From Phycisphaerae bacterium RAS1 (GTDB lineage: Bacteria > Planctomycetota > Phycisphaerae > UBA1845 > Fen-1342), in NCBI GenBank assembly GCA_007859745.1, contig SMLU01000001.1:992001-1056000 (forward strand): 64,000 bases of DNA, read 5' to 3'. The notes under the pieces were generated by a model. It did not search any database, had not been told where the DNA came from, and was given only the letters and a program-made list of their open reading frames with translations. Shown here piece by piece: positions 27,610 to 36,160 of this stretch (position 1 is the stretch's first letter; the number at the start of each line of letters is the position of its first letter). Both the position numbers and the translations under genes were made by a program.

Positions 27610-27693
27610 TCAGCAATCGCTGCTTGACGAGCCTCCGCTCGAACCGCTGAGAATCGCGAGTAGCACCGCCAGTGCGATCTTGAACAACTTCAT
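27610..27693 (-). CDS. 27-aa hydrophobic peptide
   Basis: MKLFKIALAVLLAILSG followed by a Gly/Ser-rich tail ending in Cys. It could be a membrane peptide or an exported short peptide. A full AAAGGAG ribosome site 8 bases before ATG 27693 supports translation. The start overlaps the ParB stop by 4 bases. Confidence 0.55.
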   Translation of the reverse strand: MKLFKIALAVLLAILSGSSGGSSSSDC

Positions 27694-28538
27694 GACACAA
27701 CTCCTTTGCATGAGGCGTCGGCGGAAAGCGCCTTGGCGGCGTCCGCAAGCGCCATGTCCTGTGGCTCCAGCCTGCCGATACGTTTCAGCAGCGCTTGCAG
27801 CCACTCAGTCAACGATGTGAGCGAAAGATTCGGCCCGGAGACGGTGAGAGAGCGACCAGGACCGAGGTGGACCGTGAACCGTTCGCGCGCCGGTCGCTTC
27901 GCCCGTCGCGGCTGTGATGAACGGTGATGACTGGTCCTGAGCGACTTGACGCGCTTGACGAGTCGGTCGCGCGACAACCGGCCGGCAAGCACCTCGTCGA
28001 TAAGGCGCTGTCGTTCGTCGGCATTGGGGACGCTCGCGATAGACGTGGCGCTGCTGATCGGAATCCGCCCCGCATCAACCAAGTCCAGGACGGTTTGGGG
28101 CAAAACAAGCAGCGTCAGAAGTCGTGAGATTGTGGCCTCTGATCCCAGTCGGAGCTTCTGCGACACGCGTGCCGCTGACCAATCTGATTTCTGCATCAGA
28201 CTTTCAATTGCGCGCGCCCGTTCGCTGATTCTTAGGTCCGAACGCACACAGTTTTCAGAAAGCTGCAAAATCAGAATTTCTGCCGGCGTCGGTACATGAT
28301 CGAGGACAATCATCGGCACGCAGTCCAGGCCGGCGCGAGTCGCTGCGTCGATTCGTCGATGCCCGATCACGGGCACAATCTTTGGCCCGTCCACGTAACC
28401 CACGCACGGCGACAGAACTCCGTTTTCCGCGATGTTTCCAGCGAGCGCGATTTGTTCTGATTCCACAAGCCGATCACGCACGTTTGACCGGACCTCGATC
28501 CGGCTTAGCGGGGCCAGCTGGATTGCTTTGGCTTCCAT
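27690..28538 (-). CDS. parB: ParB/RepB/Spo0J-family nuclease-like partition protein
   Basis: A 282-aa protein. The N-terminal ParB domain shows VRSNVRDRL, IAENGVLSP and the CTP-binding GHRR motif at 59-62. The helix-turn-helix covers about 110-185 (ARVSQKLRLGSEATISRLL). The C-terminus is short and basic. ParB proteins bind parS sites in partition, though plasmid versions may act in transfer or regulation. GGAGAA precedes the ATG. ParA (46241) is 18 kb away and has its own small partner, so this ParB may be a separate element factor. Confidence 0.85.
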   Translation of the reverse strand: MEAKAIQLAPLSRIEVRSNVRDRLVESEQIALAGNIAENGVLSPCVGYVDGPKIVPVIGHRRIDAATRAGLDCVPMIVLDHVPTPAEILILQLSENCVRSDLRISERARAIESLMQKSDWSAARVSQKLRLGSEATISRLLTLLVLPQTVLDLVDAGRIPISSATSIASVPNADERQRLIDEVLAGRLSRDRLVKRVKSLRTSHHRSSQPRRAKRPARERFTVHLGPGRSLTVSGPNLSLTSLTEWLQALLKRIGRLEPQDMALADAAKALSADASCKGVVS

Positions 28539-28556
28539 TGCTTTTCTCCGTGTGCG

Positions 28557-29207
28557 CTAGTCGCACCGACGAAACACCTGCACGCACTTAAGACACTGCG
28601 CGGCAAGATCAGGCACGGCGCAGCGAATGCTTGTGCCACAGCCACAAGTCCATTTCTTCGACTTGGAGTTTCCCTTTGCCCGCTGATCGCGCGGCGGGAT
28701 TTCATCGGAAGGAGCGTCAATTCCCAAAGTGCGGAGCAGGTCCTTGAACCGACTTGCTGCAAAGAATCCCGTGATTCCACGGCGTCCAACAATCAGCCCC
28801 AGCGAATCAGCCTTTCGACGAAACTCGCCGTTGTGATGATTGCCCTTGCTGGGCAGACCATGAACATGCTGCCACGCGTGCAGGAGTTCATGGAGGAGCA
28901 CACCGAGCACCCTCCACTTCGGCAGCGCCTTCACATAAAGGTGGTTGAGGGCAATTTCACCTTTTAGACCAAAGCCGTTGTGGCCGGGTCGAAAGTGACC
29001 CAGGCAGGATCGCGGAAGAACGTCAACTCGAAGCACGACTTGTGGGATGTCCAGTTCAAACTCGACGATGAATCGATCCGCCCATTCTTGAAGACAGGTG
29101 ACAACATCGCGGCCGAACCACTCTTCGACGCGCTGATGTTGGGCGACAATTCCGTACACATCCGGCACCACGGGGCTGACCGTTACTTGAGTTATGCTTG
29201 TGTCCAT
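28557..29207 (-). CDS. SprT-like zinc metalloprotease
   Basis: A 216-aa protein with the active-site motif HELLHAWQH (His at 106, 110 and 114; Glu 107) and a C-terminal zinc ribbon (CGCG near 190, then CLKC). This is the SprT/Spartan layout, linked to removal of DNA-protein crosslinks; on a mobile element it might act on DNA-bound proteins, for example the relaxase, but this is speculation. ATG 29207 has AGAGGAG 6 bases upstream. It is followed by ParB after 18 bases on the same strand. Confidence 0.82.
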   Translation of the reverse strand: MDTSITQVTVSPVVPDVYGIVAQHQRVEEWFGRDVVTCLQEWADRFIVEFELDIPQVVLRVDVLPRSCLGHFRPGHNGFGLKGEIALNHLYVKALPKWRVLGVLLHELLHAWQHVHGLPSKGNHHNGEFRRKADSLGLIVGRRGITGFFAASRFKDLLRTLGIDAPSDEIPPRDQRAKGNSKSKKWTCGCGTSIRCAVPDLAAQCLKCVQVFRRCD

Positions 29208-29395
29208 ATGGACTCCTCTACCACAGCGCGACATTCCATTTATCCGGTCAGTGCGTGTGCGATGTGTTGTATCAGCAAGGCCCACGCAGTGTGTGGCGAC
29301 TGACCACAACACGGGCCATCCACCGAAGAATTCGATTGACACGTACTCGTGCCCGTGGCTCTGTTGGACTTATCCACCCCGTACTTGTGCATCGC

Positions 29396-29899
29396 ATGCC
29401 TGACGACGACGCCAAAGGCGAAGACAAAGACAGTCTGCTTACACCGCGAATGGTGATAGAAGTGCTGCGCGGACGTGGTACGCCGGAAGAACAGGAACTT
29501 GTTCGTTCAGCTTTGAAAGACCCTCATTCTGTCGTGCACGATTGGCTTGAAGGAATGGAAGACTGGGCGCAGCGAGCATTTCGCGGCTCGTCGCGGCGCG
29601 CGAAGGCCGCTGACCGCTTGCTGCAAGAAGGCGCAGCCAGGCACGATTACAATGATGTAATCGCGTTCATTAGGGAGCTAGGCGCCGCTGGGCACATTAC
29701 CAACCATGAAATGGACACGATATTTGAGACGCATTCGGAGCAAGAATCCGCTACACGTTCGACCGCCACATTTGACTATCGTGGTGCTGCCATGCGAATG
29801 CTCGACGCAATCGTCTCGGCGCATCCAGAACTATCTGACGCTACGCAACGGGTGCGTGTCGCACTCGGCCGCGGACTTGACCCTGGCAAAGGCCGCTAG
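29396..29899 (+). CDS. Hypothetical protein sharing its N-terminal domain with the convergent LuxR-type gene
   Basis: A protein of about 167 aa. The segment TPRMVIEVLRGRGTPEEQEL and the following SALKDPHSVVHDWLEGM..WAQRAF parallel the N-terminus of the LuxR-type protein on the other strand (TPKEFLDAIKDGATDEA, AALESPDSEIRTWLNGF..WARKQF). The rest is helical with a possible second helical block (NDVIAFIRELGAAGHITNHE). It has no LuxR DNA-binding domain. The ATG has a weak ribosome site. It may be a regulator partner of the facing gene. Confidence 0.6.
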   Translation: MPDDDAKGEDKDSLLTPRMVIEVLRGRGTPEEQELVRSALKDPHSVVHDWLEGMEDWAQRAFRGSSRRAKAADRLLQEGAARHDYNDVIAFIRELGAAGHITNHEMDTIFETHSEQESATRSTATFDYRGAAMRMLDAIVSAHPELSDATQRVRVALGRGLDPGKGR

Positions 29900-30552
29900 G
29901 TTATCATCTCTCGCGCCCTCATGCAGAATATCACCAAGTCAACACTTGCCGACTCGCTCGTATCGTGCAGTCTTACTTTCCTTAAGAGAGAGGCGATGTG
30001 TGCATGTATCGTTTTCTGGGTCAAGCCAAGAATCTCGGACATCCCCTTGACTGATTCGCCATTCGCAACAAGTTGCAGTATCTTCCATTCTCGCGGCGTG
30101 AACCGGCCCCTTGCATCCGAGTTTACGACTGCCTGATCGAGCGTAGAGTCCGTGCCCTTTCCTGCTACGCTCTGAATGAGGTGCGATGCTCGCGAACCAC
30201 GATCTTGGAGTTCCGCTGCCAACGACGCCGCCGCTTCTGGCGAGGCCATTCCTCGGCAGAATTCGGCAAGTCGCGCTACCAGCTCATCCGGCTTTCCGAA
30301 ACCTTCCGCGTTGGTGTGCCCCGCCAATTGCGGATCCCGCAGGGCCACTTCCTCAAGAGCGGAATCAATATCGAATCCCAACAGATGATCCGGTCGGCGC
30401 ACTCTTAGAAACTGCTTTCGCGCCCAAACGACGAAACCATTTAGCCAGGTGCGGATTTCGCTGTCCGGCGATTCGAGCGCAGCAGTCGCGCGACTTCTGG
30501 CTTCATCCGTTGCCCCGTCCTTAATTGCATCGAGGAATTCTTTCGGCGTCAT
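29896..30552 (-). CDS. LuxR-type regulator
   Basis: A 218-aa protein with a C-terminal LuxR/FixJ helix-turn-helix (about 150-215: RFTPREWKILQLVANGESV, LGLTQKTIHAHIASLLRKV). The N-terminal 50 residues form the domain shared with 29396-29899. It has no receiver domain with the usual aspartate pattern, so the signal is unknown. Its ATG overlaps the stop of 30549-31307 by 4 bases, and its 3' end overlaps the facing gene by 4. Confidence 0.82.
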   Translation of the reverse strand: MTPKEFLDAIKDGATDEARSRATAALESPDSEIRTWLNGFVVWARKQFLRVRRPDHLLGFDIDSALEEVALRDPQLAGHTNAEGFGKPDELVARLAEFCRGMASPEAAASLAAELQDRGSRASHLIQSVAGKGTDSTLDQAVVNSDARGRFTPREWKILQLVANGESVKGMSEILGLTQKTIHAHIASLLRKVRLHDTSESASVDLVIFCMRAREMIT

Positions 30553-31307
30553 CGGTTGTCACCCCACCGCAACTCTTCCGTTACGGCTTCCGTCGAAGCG
30601 AAGATTCTGATCCAGCCCTCGCAAAGTCTGTTGACGTACGAGAAAGCTGATTGCGAATTGCTCATCAATTGCCTAATCAACGCCCTTGTGGGTCCAGCCT
30701 CTTTCGGTTGACACCAAACCGGGATTATGTCACGACTGTCGTCGTCGGCGATTTCGTTAATAATAGCACTGGCAAAATCAGGATTGGCGGCCGCGCGTGC
30801 CCGCAGCCATTCAGGGATGCTCTGTAAAACATCACACATCAGTTCGTAATCGAATTCGGACAGTGGCGACGATGAGGGGGACTTAAGGTCTGTCTCCCAT
30901 TGTGCGAAGTATTGCGCCACACCTATGAAGCCAGAACGATTCGCCACGTTGTGCTCGAAGCGGCGATGCTCGATATCGCGAGGACGGTCAGGATGAAACT
31001 CAAGCATTAAGAAGTGATCCAGGGTGATGTCGCCCCTGAGCGCTGCATCGCTAACGCGCGTGCGTTCCATGGCGAGTTGCTCGCCGATCTGCCCTCCGGT
31101 TCCGCGAAATCCCCACCGCCCCGAGAGTGCATCCGCCATCCGCGCCCGTACGAGCCCACATCGAGCATGTCGCGTGTATGTTCGCTTGATATCGGCATCG
31201 AGAGCCTCGAACCCGCCTTCGGGCAAACACTCGCGGTCGAAGGAATCACGAAGCTCCTGCACCAGTGGGTTCGATTGGTCTATGCTGGGGAAAGGTGTCG
31301 CCATCAT
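30549..31307 (-). CDS. Hypothetical protein upstream of the LuxR-type gene
   Basis: A 252-aa protein of unknown family. Residues about 45-100 contain a possible helix-turn-helix (ARMADALSGRWGFRGTGGQI, GEQLAMERTRVSDAALRGDI), so it could bind DNA. The C-terminal half is helical. ATG 31307 or 31304 both fit; GCGAAGG lies upstream. Translationally coupled to the LuxR-type regulator. Confidence 0.6.
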   Translation of the reverse strand: MMATPFPSIDQSNPLVQELRDSFDRECLPEGGFEALDADIKRTYTRHARCGLVRARMADALSGRWGFRGTGGQIGEQLAMERTRVSDAALRGDITLDHFLMLEFHPDRPRDIEHRRFEHNVANRSGFIGVAQYFAQWETDLKSPSSSPLSEFDYELMCDVLQSIPEWLRARAAANPDFASAIINEIADDDSRDIIPVWCQPKEAGPTRALIRQLMSNSQSAFSYVNRLCEGWIRIFASTEAVTEELRWGDNR

Positions 31308-31678
31308 GGAACCTTCGCGCTCTTGTCCTCTCAGCCACTACGACTGCTCAATGATATCGATGGCGTCTCTCCTGCCTGTGGCGGATTACCACATTGCAGA
31401 AGTTGTTTCGATCCCGCCGCCGTAAAGCGTCGTAACCTCTGTGGAAGCAATTGGTTACGGGCCGCAGGCAACGAAGCCATCTGAGCAACCCGGTTCGAGT
31501 CCGGTCACGCATCTGCGGCGGGCGCATCTCGGATCGAAAGCCGTTCGCTGTCATTAACGAATTAGTAACCTTCGTGTGCTACTTCCAATTCGTGGTACAC
31601 AAAGGAAGTTATGTCCTTCGAGTTAACGCCCACGTCGCCGATTAACGCTTCGTCAACGATTCACGCCGCGGAGGTCCC
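31308..31678. other. Intergenic region before the third integrase
   Basis: 371 bases without a supported gene. It contains a tRNA T-arm-like piece (31489-31505) and TTAACG repeats (31554, 31623, 31642) close to the integrase start. It may hold the attachment core and arm sites of that integrase. Confidence 0.5.
31489..31505 (+). other. tRNA T-arm-like fragment (possible att core)
   Basis: CCCGG-TTCGAGT-CCGGT has the T-loop consensus and four of five stem pairs, but no matching acceptor stem or anticodon arm lies around it, so it is not a tRNA gene. Elements that integrate in tRNA 3' ends leave such pieces. Confidence 0.3.
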
Positions 31679-32668
31679 TTGAGTGAAACTTCCATACTTC
31701 TTCAACCACCGTGCGAGTTGACGACGTTCGATGCTGCCGAGATTCCCGTGATCGTCGCCGAAGCGGGGGCCAACGCCCGTTACGCTTACGCTGAGATGTT
31801 CGGCGATTCGATCCAAAGCGATTATACACGCAGGGCGTACCGCTACGCCGTACACCGTTTCCTGAAATGGTGCGAGGCAGAGCGGCTGGAGCTTGCCCGC
31901 ATCCCGCCGGGCGGCGTCGGCCACTACATCCGCACACTGACGACTTCCAAGGGCAAGCCGGCGTCGAAGCCAACGCAGAAGCTTCACTTGGCCGCGATCC
32001 GTCGATTCTTTGATACGCTCGTGCAACGCCACGCCGTCGCACTGAATCCAGCATCTTCAGTCCGCGGCCCCGTCGTTCGCAGCGCCACCGGCAAGACGCC
32101 GGCGACCGACCCCGCCCAGGCCCGGAAGCTGCTTCATTCCATCGACACGTCCGTCGTGATCGGCCTGCGCGATCGCGCGATTCTCGCCACCATGATGTAC
32201 ACGGCCTGCCGGGTCGGCGCGGTCTCGAAGCTCCGGCTTCGCGACTATTACACCGACGGCCGTCAGCACTATCTGCGATTCGACGAGAAGGGCGGCGCGG
32301 ATCGGCAGATTCCGTGCCGGCACGATTTGCAAGGCTACATCGAGGAGTACATCGCGGCCGCCCCCTGCGGCTCTGACGCGCCGCTCTTTCGCGCCGCGCT
32401 CGGCCGGACGCCGCAACTCTCCGAGCGTCCGTTTCAGGCTAAGGACATCCATCGCATGTTCAAACGCCGGCTGCGTGTCGCCGGTCTTCCTTCAGTCCTT
32501 ACATGTCATAGCATTCGTGCAACGACATGTACGGATTTACTGGAGCAAGGCGTTCCTCTTGAAGATGTGCAGCAATTGCTCGGCCACGCCGATCCGCGCA
32601 CGACGCGGCTCTACGACCGCCGAGACCGGACGGTCACGCGAAACGTGGTCGAGCGGATTTCAATTTGA
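31679..32668 (+). CDS. Tyrosine recombinase/integrase (third, XerC/D-like size)
   Basis: A 329-aa protein with a core-binding domain (about 45-140: SDYTRRAYRYAVHRFLKWC) and a full catalytic domain: box I YTACRVGAVSKLRL, box II CHSIRATTCTDLL, then QLLGHADPRTTRLYDR with the nucleophilic Tyr. All catalytic positions are present. The TTG start at 31679 has GGAGG 4 bases before it. It stands alone, next to a cargo of secreted proteins, pseudopilins and ankyrin genes to its right, which may be its element. Confidence 0.9.
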   Translation: MSETSILLQPPCELTTFDAAEIPVIVAEAGANARYAYAEMFGDSIQSDYTRRAYRYAVHRFLKWCEAERLELARIPPGGVGHYIRTLTTSKGKPASKPTQKLHLAAIRRFFDTLVQRHAVALNPASSVRGPVVRSATGKTPATDPAQARKLLHSIDTSVVIGLRDRAILATMMYTACRVGAVSKLRLRDYYTDGRQHYLRFDEKGGADRQIPCRHDLQGYIEEYIAAAPCGSDAPLFRAALGRTPQLSERPFQAKDIHRMFKRRLRVAGLPSVLTCHSIRATTCTDLLEQGVPLEDVQQLLGHADPRTTRLYDRRDRTVTRNVVERISI

Positions 32669-32697
32669 TCGCCGAAGAGGTTGTCCACCTCGGCTGC

Positions 32698-33063
32698 CTA
32701 TATCTCAAAAGCCGCGTCTAGGTCAAACTCAACATCATATAGAGTCTGCGAGCAAGCATGAGGCATGCTCCAATGCCCACTACCGTCGCCATTTGAGTCC
32801 TCGCATGTCACGCACCGTTCGATGCCTTGTGTGACGCAACGCTTGCTAGTGCCCAACTTCTTGCACTCCTGGCCTGCCAGGCCATTACGCCCGACACAAT
32901 CCGGCAGCGCCCCTTCACTGGGCGGCGCAGGCGGCGGTGTGGGTGGTGCCGGTGGGTTGGCCAAGACAGCCCCTCCGGCCGCCAGTGTCAAGCCAACCAC
33001 GATAATCGTTGTCAGCGCCGCAAGCCGTTTGCTGCCGGTGCTCCGTGAATGAATATTGGTCAT
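32698..33063 (-). CDS. Secreted small protein, Pro-rich and Cys-rich
   Basis: A 121-aa protein with a signal peptide (KRLAALTTIIVVGLTLAAGG, cleavage near AVLA-NP), a proline-rich linker (PPAPPTPPPAPP) and a cysteine-rich domain (DCVGRNGLAGQECKK, RCVTCEDSNGDG). ATG 33063 follows GGAGG; an ATG at 33075 falls inside that ribosome site. Exported, function unknown. The next gene (33133) is of the same type. Confidence 0.72.
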   Translation of the reverse strand: MTNIHSRSTGSKRLAALTTIIVVGLTLAAGGAVLANPPAPPTPPPAPPSEGALPDCVGRNGLAGQECKKLGTSKRCVTQGIERCVTCEDSNGDGSGHWSMPHACSQTLYDVEFDLDAAFEI

Positions 33064-33132
33064 ATTGTCCTCCATTTAGTTACCTTGCAACACTAGATAA
33101 TCTCGTTCTTCGCAGCGCCAACTAAGCCCGTG

Positions 33133-33531
33133 CTATGGCGCGCTGCATGCGCTCTGGCAGGTGCACGTTCCACCGAGATCGGGCGGATTACTCATCACAT
33201 ATGTGCCGCCTCCGCCTCCGGAGGTGCAGGCCCAGACGCAGAGATAGCCCATATGTCCGTTCGGGCTGCCGTCCTCAATCTGGCCATACAGTATTTGGGT
33301 CGTGCAAATCGGTCCGGGATAGATGCCGACGCTGTGATCTATGAGGAATCCACTGTAAGTCGCGCGTGTGCTAGAAATACAGCCGACGCAGTTAAACTGC
33401 TTATTGTAATTCTCATCCTCAGCCGCGCCATCAAATCCGTTTGGTATCCACGCTATCGCATCTCCGGCAGCGAACAGCCCCGCCGCGCCTAGCATGCAGA
33501 CGGCGGCTCCCGCCATGAACTGCTTTCTCAT
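33133..33531 (-). CDS. Secreted small Cys-rich protein
   Basis: A 132-aa protein with a signal peptide (FMAGAAVCMLGAAGLFAAG, cleavage near AIA) and a mature part with six or more Cys (FNCVGCISSTRA, VWACTSGGGGG, CTCQSACSAP). ATG 33531 with AGGGAGAG upstream; GTG 33537 is the alternative. Same strand and similar build as 32698-33063. Function unknown. Confidence 0.7.
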   Translation of the reverse strand: MRKQFMAGAAVCMLGAAGLFAAGDAIAWIPNGFDGAAEDENYNKQFNCVGCISSTRATYSGFLIDHSVGIYPGPICTTQILYGQIEDGSPNGHMGYLCVWACTSGGGGGTYVMSNPPDLGGTCTCQSACSAP

Positions 33532-33921
33532 AAACACTCTCCCTCATACGTTGTGCCGCCATTTCGGCGCGCATAAGTTCATACTACACCTCGAATGTGA
33601 CATTTTTGTGACAGGTAGATGACATTTGTATGAATATGCAGTGACCAGGGGGCCGGGAGGATGAGCAAACGCGCCACGAGGGCACCTACCGGCTCGAATA
33701 GAGTGGACACACCGAGTTCACGCCTCCCTTCCCCAGCAGGAAAGCTCCAGGCACCGGGGCCGATCGGCATTCATAAGGGCGCCGGCCGTGGTCCGTGTAA
33801 TTGTCCACAAACTGTGACCAGGCGTTGGCGACTTCTGGCGGTCCGTTAGATGGGATGGGGTATTTGATGCGACGTGGTATCCGATCAACCATGCAACCTA
33901 TCTCTTTATGATCGAGCACTA

Positions 33922-34753
33922 GAACCTATCCCAAAACCTCTTTGAGCAGCAGTAACGTGCAGCCCAGATGAAGGAAGCCACAGAACAGTTGCGAGGACTT
34001 CTCCCAGCGGATGCACAGTCTGCGGAAGTGCTGAATCCATCCGATCGTGCGTTCGACTTTCCATCGCCTCTTGTAGCGTCGCAGTGGACGGCCGTCCTGG
34101 GTCACATTCTCCGGCCGGCGATTGCGACGATGCGGCGCGATCAGTTCGATACCAACATCGCCCAGCTCAGCCGCCAGTTCATCGCTGTCGTAGGCCTTGT
34201 CGCCGATGATCCGCTCGGGCGGCTCAGCCGTCAGCATGAAGTCGAACAGCCGCTGCACCAGCCGACGCTCGTGCGGCGCAGCCGAAGTGGTGTCGATGGC
34301 CACCGGCAATCCACGAGCATCCACGAGAACCATGATTTTCACGCCTTTTCCGACCTTCGTGCAGCCGATGCCGTCGCCGCCGCCCCGGGCCTTGCAGAAG
34401 GTCCCGTCGATGAAACACTCGTACAGGCGGAACCCGTCACGCTCCTCAACGCAGCGTCCGGCATCCCGCATGATGTTCTCGAACACGCCGTCGCGGACCC
34501 ACTTCTGGAACCAGCGGTGGACCGTGCTCTTGCTGCCAAAGCGTCGCGGCAGGTCCTTCCACTTGGCCCCGTTGTCGAGTACCCAGAAGATGCCGCGCAC
34601 GACCTTGCGTTTGTTCACCGTCGGCCGACCGCCAAGCGGACTCTTGACCGGTTCCGGAATCCGTTCCACCAGCCAATCCAGTTGTTCGTCCGTAAGTTTG
34701 AGTGCCATACCAACATATACGCAACTCACTCAATCCGGTTTTGGGATAGGTTC
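33922..34753 (-). mobile_element. IS5-family insertion sequence, complete
   Basis: 832-bp element bounded by perfect 17-bp inverted repeats GAACCTATCCCAAAACC (33922-33938) and its inverse (34737-34753), flanked on both sides by TA, the expected target duplication of IS427-type IS5 elements. It holds one intact transposase gene, so it may be active. Confidence 0.93.
33926..34708 (-). CDS. IS5-family transposase
   Basis: A 260-aa DDE transposase starting MALKLTDEQLDWLVERIPEP. The N-terminal helix-turn-helix (WVLDNGAKWKDLPRRFGS) is followed by the catalytic core with Asp in CFIDGTFCKA, Asp in IIGDKAYDSDEL and Glu in KVERTIGWIQ. The stop codon lies inside the left inverted repeat. No frameshift is seen. 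Confidence 0.93.
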   Translation of the reverse strand: MALKLTDEQLDWLVERIPEPVKSPLGGRPTVNKRKVVRGIFWVLDNGAKWKDLPRRFGSKSTVHRWFQKWVRDGVFENIMRDAGRCVEERDGFRLYECFIDGTFCKARGGGDGIGCTKVGKGVKIMVLVDARGLPVAIDTTSAAPHERRLVQRLFDFMLTAEPPERIIGDKAYDSDELAAELGDVGIELIAPHRRNRRPENVTQDGRPLRRYKRRWKVERTIGWIQHFRRLCIRWEKSSQLFCGFLHLGCTLLLLKEVLG

Positions 34754-34943
34754 TACACAGTTGCAGGGTTCAGTGTGTGGCAACTTTATGACAAGTGCGA
34801 AGTACGCCCGGTTGCCTCGTGTTGTCACAAAAGGTTCACGGAACCGTCACGATAATGTCGCACTGGTGTGGTACGGTAGCACAGATACACAACTTACTAA
34901 TGGGGCAATTATGACGAGGAACACACTAAGAAGGGAGTCGAGT

Positions 34944-35123
34944 ATGAAATATCTGATATTATCTGCACTTATTGCTGCTGCGGCAATGCAAACGGCTCAG
35001 GCGGCACCAGGTGACATACCTATAGAGAACGTAAAATGCGGCGCACCTACTGCGCATCCGTTTTATTGTCTGCCCGATTACGGCTGGGACTATTTTTGGG
35101 ATTTTGTGGACGGCCGCGGATAA
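34944..35123 (+). CDS. Short secreted peptide
   Basis: A 59-aa precursor: signal peptide MKYLILSALIAAAAMQTAQA, then an acidic and aromatic mature part of about 39 residues (YCLPDYGWDYFWDFVDGRG at the end, two Cys). AAGGGAG precedes the ATG. Just right of the IS element. Function unknown; an exported signal or toxin-like peptide is possible but not shown. Confidence 0.62.
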   Translation: MKYLILSALIAAAAMQTAQAAPGDIPIENVKCGAPTAHPFYCLPDYGWDYFWDFVDGRG

Positions 35124-35203
35124 TTCACGTGAAGCAGGGCAACGCTCAGATCTTCCATTGCAGGTAGCCGGCAAATGGGACGTGGGTTTGCGATCGCCGA
35201 AAT

Positions 35204-36160
35204 TCACAGCCCGGTGACGAAGATCAACGCGCACGACGGCCCTTCCACCGTGGTTGCGTAGGCCGCCGTTGCGGGGTCCGAGGTCGTAACGCAACTCGGG
35301 GAGTTGGCGCTTGCAGGCGTGTAGGTCAGTACCTGGCCTCTCGCCGGAGAGCCGTCGTCAATCTTCGAGTCAATGCTGGCCGCCTCCGCAGCTGTCAGGA
35401 TCGGGCCGTCGAATGGAGAACCGACCCTCACATTCTTTGCGATACCGAACTCTACAACATGCCCATAGGTTCCCGGAAAGAGACTGTCCCATGCGACTCC
35501 GTCCGGCGACGTGTTCGCATTGCTGATCGGGAAAGCATAGAACAAATTGAATCCGCCGGCGTCACTGAGGCGGCTTGATGGCACGCTCAGGCCGGGCACA
35601 TAGAATTTCTTGACAACCCCGCTGAAGCTTCCCTCGATAAATCCGGCATTGGACAGATGCTGCCATCCGCGCTGCGGTTCCCGATTCCACGGCGCGAGGT
35701 CTCCAATACTGCCTGCGGTCGGAAACGCGGCCTGGTTGTACCCTCCGATGTAGCCATCTCCGTTACCGTTGCAGGTTCGCCTTTTTCGCTCATTCGGCCC
35801 CTGGTCTGTGTCGCCCGACCCAGCCGCCGCCCCGCATCCGGTGTCAGCGCCCCACATCGATTCCGCATTGGGAAAGTCTCCGGGCAGATACTTGTATTTG
35901 TCGCGGAACAGCTTGGCCGCTCGTACGAATCTGTCAGCATCCGAGATCACCGATTGCAGTTCCGCACTACGGATCAGGGAGCTTCCGACCATTATGCCGC
36001 CGACGATCAGTCCGATTACGGTCAGGACGATCGTCAGTTCGATGAGCGTGAAGGCGTTTTCGTTAGCACTTTCAGCGATCGAATCCTTGTACGGCACCGA
36101 CTCCTCATTGTCGATGCGAATCTCATATCTTGCTGTTAGATGTGTGCCTTGCAACCCCAC
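35204..36160 (-). CDS. Prepilin-type pseudopilin 2
   Basis: A protein of up to 318 aa. The N-terminal methylation/cleavage motif is AFTLIELTIVLTVIGLIVGG with Glu at +5 and a hydrophobic helix, after an unusual leader of 35 residues if GTG 36160 is used. GTG 36097, with GAGGAG just upstream, gives a shorter leader and may be the true start. The C-terminal part is a globular domain with KYKYLPGDFPNAESMWGAD and NGNGDGYIGG, as in minor pilins. The first GTG overlaps the upstream gene's stop (TAGTG). It is probably exported and built into a pilus or secretion pseudopilus, but no assembly genes are in the window. Confidence 0.78.
   Translation of the reverse strand: MGLQGTHLTARYEIRIDNEESVPYKDSIAESANENAFTLIELTIVLTVIGLIVGGIMVGSSLIRSAELQSVISDADRFVRAAKLFRDKYKYLPGDFPNAESMWGADTGCGAAAGSGDTDQGPNERKRRTCNGNGDGYIGGYNQAAFPTAGSIGDLAPWNREPQRGWQHLSNAGFIEGSFSGVVKKFYVPGLSVPSSRLSDAGGFNLFYAFPISNANTSPDGVAWDSLFPGTYGHVVEFGIAKNVRVGSPFDGPILTAAEAASIDSKIDDGSPARGQVLTYTPASANSPSCVTTSDPATAAYATTVEGPSCALIFVTGL

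Noticed and set aside
27542-27748. 68-codon minus-strand frame between parB and the coupling-type ATPase
   Set aside because: It overlaps parB and the 27-aa peptide in another frame; the end looks slightly protein-like but there is no start with a ribosome site.
29198-29395. N-terminal extension of the 29396 gene
   Set aside because: It overlaps the SprT-like gene start and its ribosome site; the downstream ATG begins the protein-like part.
31440-31515. A complete tRNA gene
   Set aside because: Only the T arm fits; there is no acceptor stem or anticodon arm.
33686-33919. Gene broken by the IS5 insertion
   Set aside because: Joining the two sides of the IS gives an open frame but no recognisable protein, so no disrupted gene can be claimed.
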